The notes under the pieces were generated by a model. The model did no database searches and had not been told where the DNA came from. It saw nothing but the letters and a program-made list of their open reading frames with translations. From contig NZ_JABASV010000003.1 of NCBI RefSeq assembly GCF_016107625.1, forward strand, positions 248,001 through 312,000: DNA of 64,000 nt, given 5' to 3'. The translations under genes and the position numbers were made by a program. Of this stretch, positions 18,988 to 26,927 are shown piece after piece (positions within the stretch are counted from its first letter, which is position 1; every line of letters starts with the position of its first letter). The stretch comes from Vreelandella alkaliphila. Its GTDB lineage: Bacteria; Pseudomonadota; Gammaproteobacteria; Pseudomonadales; Halomonadaceae.

Positions 18988-19070
18988 TTTTTCAAGAACC
19001 GTTTTTCAAGAACCGTTTTTCAAAAATAGCCTTTCAAGAACAGCTTTTTGAGAACAGTTTTTAAACAGTC
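18987..19070. repeat. 14-bp tandem repeat array between aruG and astD
   Basis: Six consecutive 14-base units in strict register: GTTTTTCAAGAACC twice (18987-19014), then GTTTTTCAAAAATA, GCCTTTCAAGAACA, GCTTTTTGAGAACA and GTTTTTAAACAGTC. The first unit begins with the last base of the aruG stop codon. The array fills most of the 145-base gap inside an otherwise tightly spaced operon. Confidence 0.9.
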
Positions 19071-19132
19071 TTTCAGAATAAATATACATAACAAGCTCGC
19101 ACAACAAGCACGCATATGGGAAGGAGATAAAC

Positions 19133-20608
19133 ATGCACGCCCAACAGCAGCAACTGATTAACGGCGCCTGGGTAACGGGCGATGCCGATACCTTCACAAA
19201 GCACGACCCGGTTTCAGGAACACTGCTTTGGCAAGGTGCTTCGGCCTCAAGCGCACAGGTTGGCGCCGCTATTGATGCCGCGCGTGTGGCTTTTCCTGAA
19301 TGGGCGCGCACTACGTTTGCTGAGCGCCAAGCACTTGTTGAGCGTTTTGTTGATGTACTTACCGCCCGTCGTGAAGAGTTAGCGGTAGCGATTGCCTCTG
19401 AGACCGGCAAGCCGCTTTGGGAAGCACGCACTGAAGCTGGCGCGATGGTCGGAAAGGTGGCGTTGTCTATCAAGGCTTATCATGAGCGCACTGGTGAGCG
19501 GGAAAAAGAAGTGGGTAGTGCGAAAGCCGTACTGCGCCATCGCCCCCATGGTGTCATGGTGGTCTTTGGCCCCTACAACTTCCCCGGCCACCTGCCCAAT
19601 GGCCATATGGTACCCGCGTTGCTCGCCGGTAATACCGTGGTGTTTAAGCCTAGCGACCAAACCCCGCTGACCGCCGATTTAACCCTGCAGTGCTGGGTGG
19701 AAGCGGGGCTGCCTGCAGGGGTGATTAACTTAGTGCAGGGTGGTGTCGCTGTAGGCCAAGCTTTGGCAGCGCACCCCGGCATTGACGGCCTGCTGTTTAC
19801 GGGTAGCGCTAAAGTGGGTGGCATGTTGCAGCAGCAGTTCGCTGGGCAGTTGGATAAAATTCTGGCGCTGGAATTGGGCGGCAACAACCCGCTGGTGGTG
19901 AAGGATGTCGACGACGAGCGTGCTGCTGTACTGACTATTCTGCAGTCGGCGTTTTTATCCGGTGGCCAGCGCTGCACCTGCGCCCGCCGTTTGATGGTGC
20001 CGCAAGGGGAGGTTGGCGATCGCCTGATCGACGCGCTTTCCGACGCTATCGCCAAGCTACACGTGGCAGGGCAATTTGAAGAAGCGCCGGCGGCGCCGTT
20101 CTATGGCGGCTTGGTCAGCGTGGCGGCTGCCGATGGCTTGCTTAAGGCGCAAGACGAGCTGGAAGCCCTGGGCGGTACGGTAATTAACCGGATGCAGCGC
20201 CTTAAAGAGAACACCAGCCTGTTAAGCCCGGCGCTGATTGATGTCACAGGGTTGGACGTGCCCGATGAAGAGCATTTCGGCCCACTGCTGAAAATCCATC
20301 GTTACAGCGATTGGGATGAAGCGTTAGCCCTTGCCAACGATACACGCTACGGCTTGTCTGCAGGACTCATCGGTGGTGATAAAGCTGACTGGGACGACTT
20401 CCTGCTGCGCATTCGTGCGGGCATCGTGAACTGGAACCGCCAAACCACTGGGGCTTCTGGCGACGCTCCCTTTGGTGGCGTAGGTGACAGCGGTAACCAC
20501 CGCCCCAGCGCTTACTATGCGGCGGACTACTGCGCTTATCCAGTGGCGTCGATGGAGGCCGATAGCTTGGAAATGCCGGAAACGCTACCGCCAGGAGTCA
20601 ACCTATGA
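19133..20608 (+). CDS. astD: Succinylglutamic semialdehyde dehydrogenase
   Basis: A 491-residue NAD-dependent aldehyde dehydrogenase, oxidising succinylglutamate semialdehyde to succinylglutamate. The general-base glutamate is in [13 protein letters not shown] near residue 246 and the catalytic cysteine in [12 protein letters not shown] near 280; [30 protein letters not shown] is the co-substrate-binding region (quoted in parts, about residues 145-175). Length and the N-terminus ([15 protein letters not shown]) fit AstD. Start ATG 19133 follows GGAAGGAGATAAAC. It overlaps astB by four bases. Confidence 0.93.
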   Translation: MHAQQQQLINGAWVTGDADTFTKHDPVSGTLLWQGASASSAQVGAAIDAARVAFPEWARTTFAERQALVERFVDVLTARREELAVAIASETGKPLWEARTEAGAMVGKVALSIKAYHERTGEREKEVGSAKAVLRHRPHGVMVVFGPYNFPGHLPNGHMVPALLAGNTVVFKPSDQTPLTADLTLQCWVEAGLPAGVINLVQGGVAVGQALAAHPGIDGLLFTGSAKVGGMLQQQFAGQLDKILALELGGNNPLVVKDVDDERAAVLTILQSAFLSGGQRCTCARRLMVPQGEVGDRLIDALSDAIAKLHVAGQFEEAPAAPFYGGLVSVAAADGLLKAQDELEALGGTVINRMQRLKENTSLLSPALIDVTGLDVPDEEHFGPLLKIHRYSDWDEALALANDTRYGLSAGLIGGDKADWDDFLLRIRAGIVNWNRQTTGASGDAPFGGVGDSGNHRPSAYYAADYCAYPVASMEADSLEMPETLPPGVNL

Positions 20609-21987
20609 GCGACGTGGTGAATAGCAACGCGGTTAATAACAGTGTCAGAGAAGTCAATTTTGACGGCTTGGTAGGGCCCACCCACAACTACTCAGGGCTG
20701 GCTCATGGCAACGTGGCGTCGATGAGTCATGGTGGCCTGGTGTCCAACCCTAAAGAGGGCGCACTGCAAGGGCTTCTGAAAATGAAGTCACTGATGGATG
20801 CTGGCTACGCTCAGGGCGTATTACCCCCTCAACAGCGCCCTGATGTGGGCGCATTACGGGATTTAGGCTTCAGCGGTAGCAATAGCGACGTGCTGAACCG
20901 TGCCGCCAAAGAGGCACCCCAACTGCTGAGGGCGGTCTGCTCAGCTTCCAGTATGTGGACGGCCAACGCAGGCACCGTTACCCCGAGTGTTGATGCGCCT
21001 GACCGCCGAGTGCATTTTACGCCGGCTAACCTGCAGTCCAGTTTTCATCGCTACCTCGAGCCGCAAACCACCGGCCGTGTGCTGCAGGCTATTTTCCATG
21101 ATGAGCAGCACTTTGCTCATCACCCGGTACTGCCAGCAACGCCTGCTTTTTCTGATGAAGGCGCGGCCAATCACACCCGGCTATGCGGGGAACATGGCGA
21201 ACCAGGCGTTCACCTTTTTGTGTATGGTCGTCAAGCATTTGGTGACGTGCGTAGCGGCGAACGTGAGCCAAAACGCTTCCCTGCTCGGCAAACCCTGGAA
21301 GCCAGTCAAGCAGTGGCCCGCCAGCATGGGCTAACGGATGCACAAACGGTGTTTGCTCAGCAGCATCCGGATGCTATCGATGCGGGTGTCTTCCACAACG
21401 ATGTCATTGCCGTGGGTAATGGCCCCGTATTGCTCTATCACGAAATGGCCTTTTTGGATGAAGCGCGCACCTTAGATGAGCTGCGTAGCAAAATGTCCAC
21501 ACCACTGATTCCTGTGCGGGTGTCGCTAGATGCGGTGAGTATGGAAGATGCGGTAGCGTCGTACCTGTTTAACTCCCAGCTCCTTTCCAATCCGGATGGC
21601 ACCATGACGCTGGTCGTGCCCAGCGAATGCCAAGAGCGTGACGCGGTTTGGCGCACGATCCAGGACTTTATTCTGGCGGGCAATAATCCGATTAGTGATG
21701 TGGTCGTTAAAGATGTTAAACAGAGCATGCGCAACGGCGGTGGCCCCGCTTGCTTGCGCCTGCGGGTTGCCCTATCCGAAGCCGAACGGGCAGCGTTGAC
21801 CGGCCGCGTATTAATGAATGATGCGCTGTACGGTGATCTGACTGCTTGGGTCAACCGTCACTACCGTGATCGCCTTGCGGCAGATGATCTAGCCGACCCT
21901 AAGCTCGCTACAGAAGTGCTCACGGCGTTAGATGAGCTGACGCAATTGCTAAAAGTGGGATCAGTTTACCCGTTTCAGTTGGGGTAA
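20605..21987 (+). CDS. astB: N-succinylarginine dihydrolase
   Basis: A 460-residue member of the guanidine-modifying superfamily that splits succinylarginine into succinylornithine, CO2 and ammonia. Visible blocks are [20 protein letters not shown] near residue 14, the catalytic His in [12 protein letters not shown] near 255 and the catalytic Cys in [11 protein letters not shown] near 380. It has a slightly extended N-terminus. The ATG overlaps the astD stop (ATGA). It is the last gene of the local operon; astE, the final pathway step, does not follow. Confidence 0.93.
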   Translation: MSDVVNSNAVNNSVREVNFDGLVGPTHNYSGLAHGNVASMSHGGLVSNPKEGALQGLLKMKSLMDAGYAQGVLPPQQRPDVGALRDLGFSGSNSDVLNRAAKEAPQLLRAVCSASSMWTANAGTVTPSVDAPDRRVHFTPANLQSSFHRYLEPQTTGRVLQAIFHDEQHFAHHPVLPATPAFSDEGAANHTRLCGEHGEPGVHLFVYGRQAFGDVRSGEREPKRFPARQTLEASQAVARQHGLTDAQTVFAQQHPDAIDAGVFHNDVIAVGNGPVLLYHEMAFLDEARTLDELRSKMSTPLIPVRVSLDAVSMEDAVASYLFNSQLLSNPDGTMTLVVPSECQERDAVWRTIQDFILAGNNPISDVVVKDVKQSMRNGGGPACLRLRVALSEAERAALTGRVLMNDALYGDLTAWVNRHYRDRLAADDLADPKLATEVLTALDELTQLLKVGSVYPFQLG

Positions 21988-22004
21988 GAAGTACACCCAG
22001 CAAA

Positions 22005-22029
22005 AACGCCAAGGCACAGCCTTGGCGTT
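22005..22029 (+). terminator. Hairpin terminator after astB
   Basis: AACGCCAAGG and CCTTGGCGTT form a perfect ten-base stem around CACAG, 17 bases after the astB stop. No real T tract follows on the plus strand, but the stem is strong and supports the operon ending at astB. Confidence 0.75.
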
Positions 22030-22192
22030 AATCGTATATGACTGCAACGGATTGGCTTCAAATATTTGGTAGTGCGTGGTAAACCTACGGCGCACCCGCA
22101 ATGTTCGCGGCTCAGGGGGAGTGGTCAGGAGGGGAGTGTTAGTATTCGCTAAGTGCTCTAACGACTAACCACCAAAACTAGAGATCGATATT

Positions 22193-22687
22193 TTGAAAAA
22201 AGTATTAATGAGTGCCTGCCTCTTAGGGAAAAAGGTTCGCTATGATGGTGGAGCTCTTCCCGTGGCTGACCAGATTATTGAGCAGTGGCATTCTGAAAGG
22301 CGAATCGTTTCTGTCTGCCCTGAGGTTGAGGCGGGGATGAGTATTCCCAGACAGCCTGCAGAGATTTTTGAAGGCAGTGGTCAAAGCGTAATAAATGGCG
22401 AAGCCGATGTGATTGAAAAAGAGGGAGCCAATGTCACTGCCGAGTTTTTGGCGGGGGCTTCCGTTGCTCTAGATTTATGCCTTAAATTTAATATAAACGT
22501 CGCGGTACTCGCTGAATCTAGCCCATCATGCGGAAGTTCCGCTATCTATGATGGCAGTTTTTCCGGTAAAAAAGTGCCAGGCATGGGAGTAACCGCCGCA
22601 CTGCTCCGCCAGCATGGTATACGGGTGTTTAATCAGTATGAAATAGCGGAAGCCAATCAAGCGCTTCTCGCTAAACATGATGATTAA
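22193..22687 (+). CDS. DUF523 family protein
   Basis: A 164-residue protein with the DUF523 features: MKKVLMSACLLGKKVRYDGG at the N-terminus, VSVCPEVEAGMSIPRQPAEI near residue 45 and LAESSPSCGSSAIYDGSFSGKKV near 105. Three conserved cysteines (SACLLG, CPE, SPSCGS) suggest a metal or cluster site; the family function is not established. Translation seems to start at TTG 22193, needed for the family N-terminus; ATG 22208 is an alternative. Base composition is visibly more AT-rich than the AST operon. Confidence 0.87.
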   Translation: MKKVLMSACLLGKKVRYDGGALPVADQIIEQWHSERRIVSVCPEVEAGMSIPRQPAEIFEGSGQSVINGEADVIEKEGANVTAEFLAGASVALDLCLKFNINVAVLAESSPSCGSSAIYDGSFSGKKVPGMGVTAALLRQHGIRVFNQYEIAEANQALLAKHDD

Positions 22688-22743
22688 AGCGTCGAGAGCT
22701 AACCAGAGGCTCCCTAGCACTCGGTGTACCGCGTCTTATCGGC

Positions 22744-23382
22744 TTAATATCCTACGGTAAATGCCTGTTGAATATGTGTTGGCGTTTCTGCTTCATCAAG
22801 CATCGCCACTGCAAAATCCTCCATTGAAATACGCGATTCCCCGTTCTTATCCATGACAAGAGTGTCCGAGCCAAGACGAAAGGTGCCTGTCCGTTTTCCA
22901 GGGACGAGCATGGCGGCAGGAGAGAAGTAGGTCCATGCTGTGCGAGTTTCGGCAAGGCACCGTTGATACTGTGCTTGGCAAGCCTTGGCAATTTCTAGTG
23001 CCGTTGCCGGTAAAAAGTCGGGGGCGGTTAACACCGTTTCTCCGTTGCGTCCGGGAATTAGCAATCGAGCGGCTCCGCCCACTAATAGCACACGTTGTTC
23101 GGCGAGGGCGCTGTTGAGAACCACATCCGTGAGTGTCACCAGCAGCGCTTCCTGCCCCTCTGGTGGGCGAACAGCGCTGATCAATAAATCCTGGCCTTCG
23201 ACCACCTGCGCTAGCTGGCGCGGGTCTGATATATCGGCAACACAGCAGTTTGCCTCAGCAGGCAGCTTATGACGCTGACTTTCAGCTCTTACTACGCCTG
23301 TGACGTGATGTCCCCGCGCTAACGCCTCACTCATCATGCGTGTTCCGACGTCGCCTGCGGCACCGAGTATAGCGATTTTCAT
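22744..23382 (-). CDS. NAD(P)H-binding oxidoreductase, atypical SDR
   Basis: A 212-residue atypical short-chain dehydrogenase. The N-terminal MKIAILGAAGDVGTRMMSEAL holds the GxxGxxG dinucleotide-binding loop. Further features are RVLLVGGAARLL near residue 100 and TAWTYFSPAAMLVPGKRTGTFR near 150, typical of NAD(P)-binding DUF2867/NmrA-like proteins that often act on quinones or flavins. Start ATG 23382 has AAGGAA upstream. It lies 43 bases after the EamA transporter gene on the same strand, so both probably respond to the MarR regulator. Confidence 0.83.
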   Translation of the reverse strand: MKIAILGAAGDVGTRMMSEALARGHHVTGVVRAESQRHKLPAEANCCVADISDPRQLAQVVEGQDLLISAVRPPEGQEALLVTLTDVVLNSALAEQRVLLVGGAARLLIPGRNGETVLTAPDFLPATALEIAKACQAQYQRCLAETRTAWTYFSPAAMLVPGKRTGTFRLGSDTLVMDKNGESRISMEDFAVAMLDEAETPTHIQQAFTVGY

Positions 23383-23425
23383 GATAGTTATTCCTTGGTT
23401 TAGTGGGTCTTGATTGAGTAGATAT

Positions 23426-24361
23426 TCAGTTAGTACGAGAAAGCTGTTTGGCTTTGCCAATATTGAGCAGGAAAATACCTGTGCCAATTAAGACAATGCC
23501 TAGGAGTAGGCCCTCTGGGGCGGCTTCTCCCTGCAGGAAGATAGCAACAGGCACCCCCACGACAGCGCCGACGGAACCCAATAAGCTCAGGAATACGGGG
23601 CCACCGCTTTTCTGTAGCAGGAACAGTAGAAAGAACTGGCCAGCGAACACTAGCGCTTGGAGTGCAATCAGCATGATGGGCAAGTGGTGTTGAGTTGGAA
23701 CACGCAACGAAAAGCCTGGTAAGAAGCCTATTCCTAGCAGGATTACAACGGCGGCAATCAGCATGCCGGGGGCCAGAGCACCGCTCGACACACCTGCAGG
23801 CCAGCGCAGAGTCCGGTAGATGTTGCCGGTGGCTAAGAGCACTGGGCCAGCCAGGGCAATCAGAATCCAGAGGTGATTGGCATCAGGTGACGATAGCTTA
23901 TTGGCTGCTAAGGTGATGGCACCCAACAGCGCAGACATAACACCAGCCGCTCGAATAAATTGAAATTTTTCTATTTTCAATAACAGCGCGCCAATGTAGG
24001 TGAGCAGCGGCGGTAGCGTAATGATCAAGGCAACGAACCCAGCACCCACATGTGGGATAGCGGAGAAAAAGATCAAGTTAGAGCCAGCCACGCCAAGCAG
24101 CGCGGAGACTGAATAGTACTCAAGCGAGCGTAAGCTTATAGGCGGTAAATGACCACGCAGTGCTGAGACGGCCAACAGAATTAACGCCGCCCCAGTGATT
24201 GACCAAAACAGAAATGCGAGTGCAGATAGCTGCATTTCACCAGCAAATTTAGCCAAGTTTGTTGATAGGCCTAGTAGTGCGCCGCCTGACAGTAGGTAAA
24301 TCAGTGGTGCAAGCCAGACCCTTTTTGGTGAGTGTGTAGCAATTGTGTTTGATAATGCCAT
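23426..24361 (-). CDS. EamA/DMT-family transporter
   Basis: A 311-residue inner-membrane protein with ten hydrophobic segments in two EamA repeats, e.g. LIYLLSGGALLGLSTNLAKF and SALLGVAGSNLIFFSAIPHVGAGFVALIITLPPLLTYI (residues about 95-130, seen in parts). Members export small metabolites or drugs; the substrate is not evident. ATG 24361 is preferred over an upstream in-frame TTG. It is divergent from a MarR gene, with two perfect palindromes between them, and upstream of the SDR gene, so an efflux-plus-modification unit under MarR control is likely. Confidence 0.87.
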   Translation of the reverse strand: MALSNTIATHSPKRVWLAPLIYLLSGGALLGLSTNLAKFAGEMQLSALAFLFWSITGAALILLAVSALRGHLPPISLRSLEYYSVSALLGVAGSNLIFFSAIPHVGAGFVALIITLPPLLTYIGALLLKIEKFQFIRAAGVMSALLGAITLAANKLSSPDANHLWILIALAGPVLLATGNIYRTLRWPAGVSSGALAPGMLIAAVVILLGIGFLPGFSLRVPTQHHLPIMLIALQALVFAGQFFLLFLLQKSGGPVFLSLLGSVGAVVGVPVAIFLQGEAAPEGLLLGIVLIGTGIFLLNIGKAKQLSRTN

Positions 24362-24382
24362 TAGACATGCTCTCAATTAATG

Positions 24383-24396
24383 TCTTGATATCAAGA
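24383..24396. promoter_or_regulatory. MarR-type operator, site 1
   Basis: TCTTGATATCAAGA is a perfect 14-base palindrome 22 bases upstream of the EamA start. It shares TCTTGA..TCAAGA with site 2. Its centre is 27 bases from that of site 2, about two and a half helical turns. Confidence 0.75.
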
Positions 24397-24408
24397 TATA
24401 TGCAGGTT

Positions 24409-24424
24409 ATCTTGACGTCAAGAT
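24409..24424. promoter_or_regulatory. MarR-type operator, site 2
   Basis: ATCTTGACGTCAAGAT is a perfect 16-base palindrome 38 bases upstream of the MarR start. With site 1 it sits between the two divergent genes, the usual position for an autoregulating MarR repressor. Confidence 0.75.
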
Positions 24425-24461
24425 AAATGAGCTAAGTAATAATCAGGAGCGCGGTACTTCT

Positions 24462-24992
24462 ATGGATAATGTGTATATAGATCATGTAGATAGGGATCAT
24501 GTGGATAGGGATCATGTGGATAGAATTCTTAATCAGTGGCGACAGGAAAGGCCTGACCTTAATGTTGCACCGATGGCCACCCTTGGACGGATTAAGCGAC
24601 TGAGCTACTGCTTAACCCGTGAACTGGAAAAGACCTGGACAAAGTACGGGCTGAACGGTGCAAGTTTTGACGTTTTGGCGACCCTGCGTCGAGAAGGCCC
24701 CCCTTTTGCGTTATCGCCAGGGGGGTTAATGGCTTCCACGATGGTGACCTCTGGCACCATGACTCACCGTATCAACCTGTTGGAAAAGGCTGGTTTGATT
24801 GAGCGGGTCAAAAACCCAGAGGATGGGCGCGGTTTTTTGATCTCTCTTTCACAGCGTGGATTTGAATTGATTGATGAGGCGGTTACCGCTCATGTGGAAG
24901 CGCAGGCGCAACTGGTGAGTGGCCTGAGTGAAGAACAACTGGCGCAATTAGATGCTCTGCTGAAGCAGTTCCTAGCGGGATTGGAGCAGTAG
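24462..24992 (+). CDS. MarR-family transcriptional regulator with DHVDR repeat
   Basis: A 176-residue MarR regulator. The core from about residue 35 has the winged helix: FDVLATLRREGPPFALSPGGL, SGTMTHRINLLEKAGLIERV and the wing NPEDGRGFLISLS. Ahead of it is an unusual N-terminus in which DHVDR occurs three times, encoded by 15-base tandem repeats, with a degenerate fourth copy. Start ATG 24462 has AGGAG 12 bases upstream; the repeats lie after it. It probably represses itself and the divergent EamA-SDR genes through the two palindromes, released by an unknown ligand. Confidence 0.88.
   Translation: MDNVYIDHVDRDHVDRDHVDRILNQWRQERPDLNVAPMATLGRIKRLSYCLTRELEKTWTKYGLNGASFDVLATLRREGPPFALSPGGLMASTMVTSGTMTHRINLLEKAGLIERVKNPEDGRGFLISLSQRGFELIDEAVTAHVEAQAQLVSGLSEEQLAQLDALLKQFLAGLEQ
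24480..24524 (+). repeat. 15-bp in-frame tandem repeat in the MarR gene
   Basis: GATCATGTAGATAGG, GATCATGTGGATAGG and GATCATGTGGATAGA follow one another without gaps, encoding DHVDR three times. The preceding 15 bases look like an older degenerate copy. Confidence 0.9.
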
Positions 24993-25062
24993 TGATGTGT
25001 GCCATAACCGCTTACACATCGATATATGCTGCACCCATTTGTTAAAGCGTTGAGGTGTTGGA

Positions 25063-25590
25063 ATGAGCGAGCAGATATATCTCGAAAAGTCACTCAGCGT
25101 TGCGGTTTATCCGCCATTAAAGCGGGCGCTTGGTGTTGTGGACACTACCTTGCCTATGGTCGCCGTTGATGCAGGCTGCGGAGCAGGGCGCGATGCACTA
25201 TTCATGGTAGAACACGGCTATACAGTGCATGCCTATGATAAAAGCGATGCAGCGATAGCGCGTCTGGAGGAGGTTGGAGGGCGTTATATTCATCAAACTC
25301 TATTTCCTAACGTGTCCTGCTTTGAACAGTTTGTGTATCCCAGAACTGCGCTCATTAATGCATGCTCAAGCCTGTTTTTTTGTGACCCTGGGCTATTTGC
25401 CAGCGCTTGGCAAAACCTTACGCGTTCACTACTGAAGGGCGGTGTATTTTGTGGCCATTTCATGGGGCCCGATGACAGCTGGGCAAAAATGGGGCGAGGA
25501 GATTTATCGATACACACCCATTCTGACATCCAAGCGCTTTTTAAGGATGCGTTCGCCCTGGTCGGTGGTATTAGCGGGCTGGGGCTTTAG
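25063..25590 (+). CDS. SAM-dependent methyltransferase, TehB-like, short C-terminus
   Basis: A 175-residue class I methyltransferase. Motif I is VAVDAGCGAGRDALFM near residue 33, then acidic VHAYDKSDAAIARL near 56, and motif post-I NACSSLFFCDPGLF near 100. GVFCGHFMGPDDSWAKMG resembles the TehB-like family, where a conserved tail with HWH usually follows; here the protein stops soon after FKDAFALVGG. No other frame downstream restores the tail, so it looks like a C-terminal truncation rather than a single frameshift. The substrate is unknown. Confidence 0.75.
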   Translation: MSEQIYLEKSLSVAVYPPLKRALGVVDTTLPMVAVDAGCGAGRDALFMVEHGYTVHAYDKSDAAIARLEEVGGRYIHQTLFPNVSCFEQFVYPRTALINACSSLFFCDPGLFASAWQNLTRSLLKGGVFCGHFMGPDDSWAKMGRGDLSIHTHSDIQALFKDAFALVGGISGLGL

Positions 25591-25739
25591 CAGGTATATG
25601 GCAGTTGATAGAGCGTGTATTCCAGATCACACGACTCACCGCTGCTTGGAATCTAACTCTGTATTGCTCTATTCATGAACGCAGCGAGGTTCTGGGATAG
25701 GCTGCACCTATATTTGTATTATCAAAGGCCTTACACCCA

Positions 25740-26435
25740 ATGAGTACCCCGAGTCACCACTTTTCAGATGCTGAGAAGCGCGGGCTATACCGCGCCATTT
25801 ATGAACGGCGCGATGTGCGTTCACAGTTCTTGCCCGACCCGATTGCCCCGGAAATTCTGGCCAAGCTTTTAAAGGCAGCCCACCATGCTCCCTCGGTAGG
25901 CTTTATGCAGCCCTGGGATTTCATTGTGATCGAAAGCCGCGAGGTTAGAGCGGCGATAGTGGCGATGTTCGAGCGAGAAAACCAAAAAGCCGCTGAGCGG
26001 TTTGAGGGAGAACGCAAGGAGCGCTACCAGGGTTTGAAACTACAAGGCATTTTAGAAAGCCCGATTAACCTCTGCATTACTTGTGATCGCAGCCGGGGAG
26101 GCCCCCATGTGCTAGGGCGCAATAGCATTGTGGATACCGACCTATTCAGCACGTGTTTAGCCGTGCAAAACCTCTGGCTGGCAGCGCGGGCAGAGGGCAT
26201 TGGTGTTGGCTGGGTTAGTATTCTCGATCAAGATCAACTGAGCACGGCGTTGAAGTTGCCTGAACATGTTTATCCGTTGGCTTATCTTTGCCTTGGCTAC
26301 GTCAGCGAGTTTTTAGATCAGCCCGAGCTGGAGGCAAAAGGCTGGCGCTCTCGGCTTTCATTAAATGAATTGGTGCACTGTGATGGCTGGGGCGGTTCGT
26401 TGACAGAAAGCCCACTTCTAACTGCTTTAGAATAA
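25740..26435 (+). CDS. bluB: 5,6-dimethylbenzimidazole synthase BluB
   Basis: A 231-residue flavin-fragmenting enzyme that converts FMNH2 and oxygen into 5,6-dimethylbenzimidazole, the lower ligand of cobalamin. The pattern YRAIYERRDVRSQFLPDP near residue 18 (with the conserved catalytic Asp region), HHAPSVGFMQPWDF near 48, PHVLGRNSIVDTDLFS near 120 and GIGVGWVSILDQDQL near 155 separates BluB from general nitroreductases. No other cobalamin gene is in the window and no B12 riboswitch was recognised upstream, so it is an orphan copy. Confidence 0.9.
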   Translation: MSTPSHHFSDAEKRGLYRAIYERRDVRSQFLPDPIAPEILAKLLKAAHHAPSVGFMQPWDFIVIESREVRAAIVAMFERENQKAAERFEGERKERYQGLKLQGILESPINLCITCDRSRGGPHVLGRNSIVDTDLFSTCLAVQNLWLAARAEGIGVGWVSILDQDQLSTALKLPEHVYPLAYLCLGYVSEFLDQPELEAKGWRSRLSLNELVHCDGWGGSLTESPLLTALE

Positions 26436-26465
26436 TCGAGGCTCAAGGAAAGGAGCAAAACACTC

Positions 26466-26846
26466 ATGTTGAATAGAAAGGCTAGCGCACCTCGGCACGT
26501 GAAAGGCACTGTGGGGCGGTCACTTGTCATAACGCTGACATTTTTTGCGCTACTGGCCGCCGCGGTCGTCATCGAAAAGCTACCTATGTGGTTGCTGTTC
26601 ATCTACCTAGCGGTCAGCGTGGTGACATGTCTTACTTATGTGGTAGATAAATCCGCCGCACAAAAAAACGCGCAGCGGATTTCCGAAAATACTTTGCATG
26701 TGTTGTCACTATTGGGCGGCTGGCCTGGGGCAATGGTTGCACAGCAATGGCTTCGCCACAAAACACAAAAGCGCGCTTTCAGGCGTGTATTCTGGATGAC
26801 GGTGCTGATCAACCTGGCGGCGCTAGTTAGCTGGGCATGGGCATAA
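26466..26846 (+). CDS. DUF1294 membrane protein
   Basis: A 126-residue inner-membrane protein with four hydrophobic segments. The block VTCLTYVVDKSAAQ followed by RISENTLHVLSLLGGWPGAMVAQQWLRHKTQK... and FRRVFWMTVLINL defines DUF1294 (quoted in parts). Some family members carry a cold-shock domain before this region; here only the membrane part is present. Function is unknown. AGGAAAGGAGC supplies the ribosome binding site. It follows bluB after 30 bases and could share its transcript. Confidence 0.85.
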   Translation: MLNRKASAPRHVKGTVGRSLVITLTFFALLAAAVVIEKLPMWLLFIYLAVSVVTCLTYVVDKSAAQKNAQRISENTLHVLSLLGGWPGAMVAQQWLRHKTQKRAFRRVFWMTVLINLAALVSWAWA

Positions 26847-26927
26847 TTTGTGAATGACTTATTCTGTTAACGTTTATCTCCTACGCTAATAGCAGACTGC
26901 TTTTTACGCACCGATAAAGGCAACGCG

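Noticed and set aside
18987..19070. Possible CRISPR array
   Set aside because: The 14-base units are directly adjacent with no unique spacers, and no cas gene is near.
22036..22130. Possible tRNA or REP-like element between astB and the DUF523 gene
   Set aside because: No cloverleaf could be drawn and no T-loop sequence in the right place; nothing convincing beyond the terminator was found.
25740..26435. Generic nitroreductase
   Set aside because: The PHVLGRNSIVDTDLFS and GIGVGWVSI blocks are BluB-specific.
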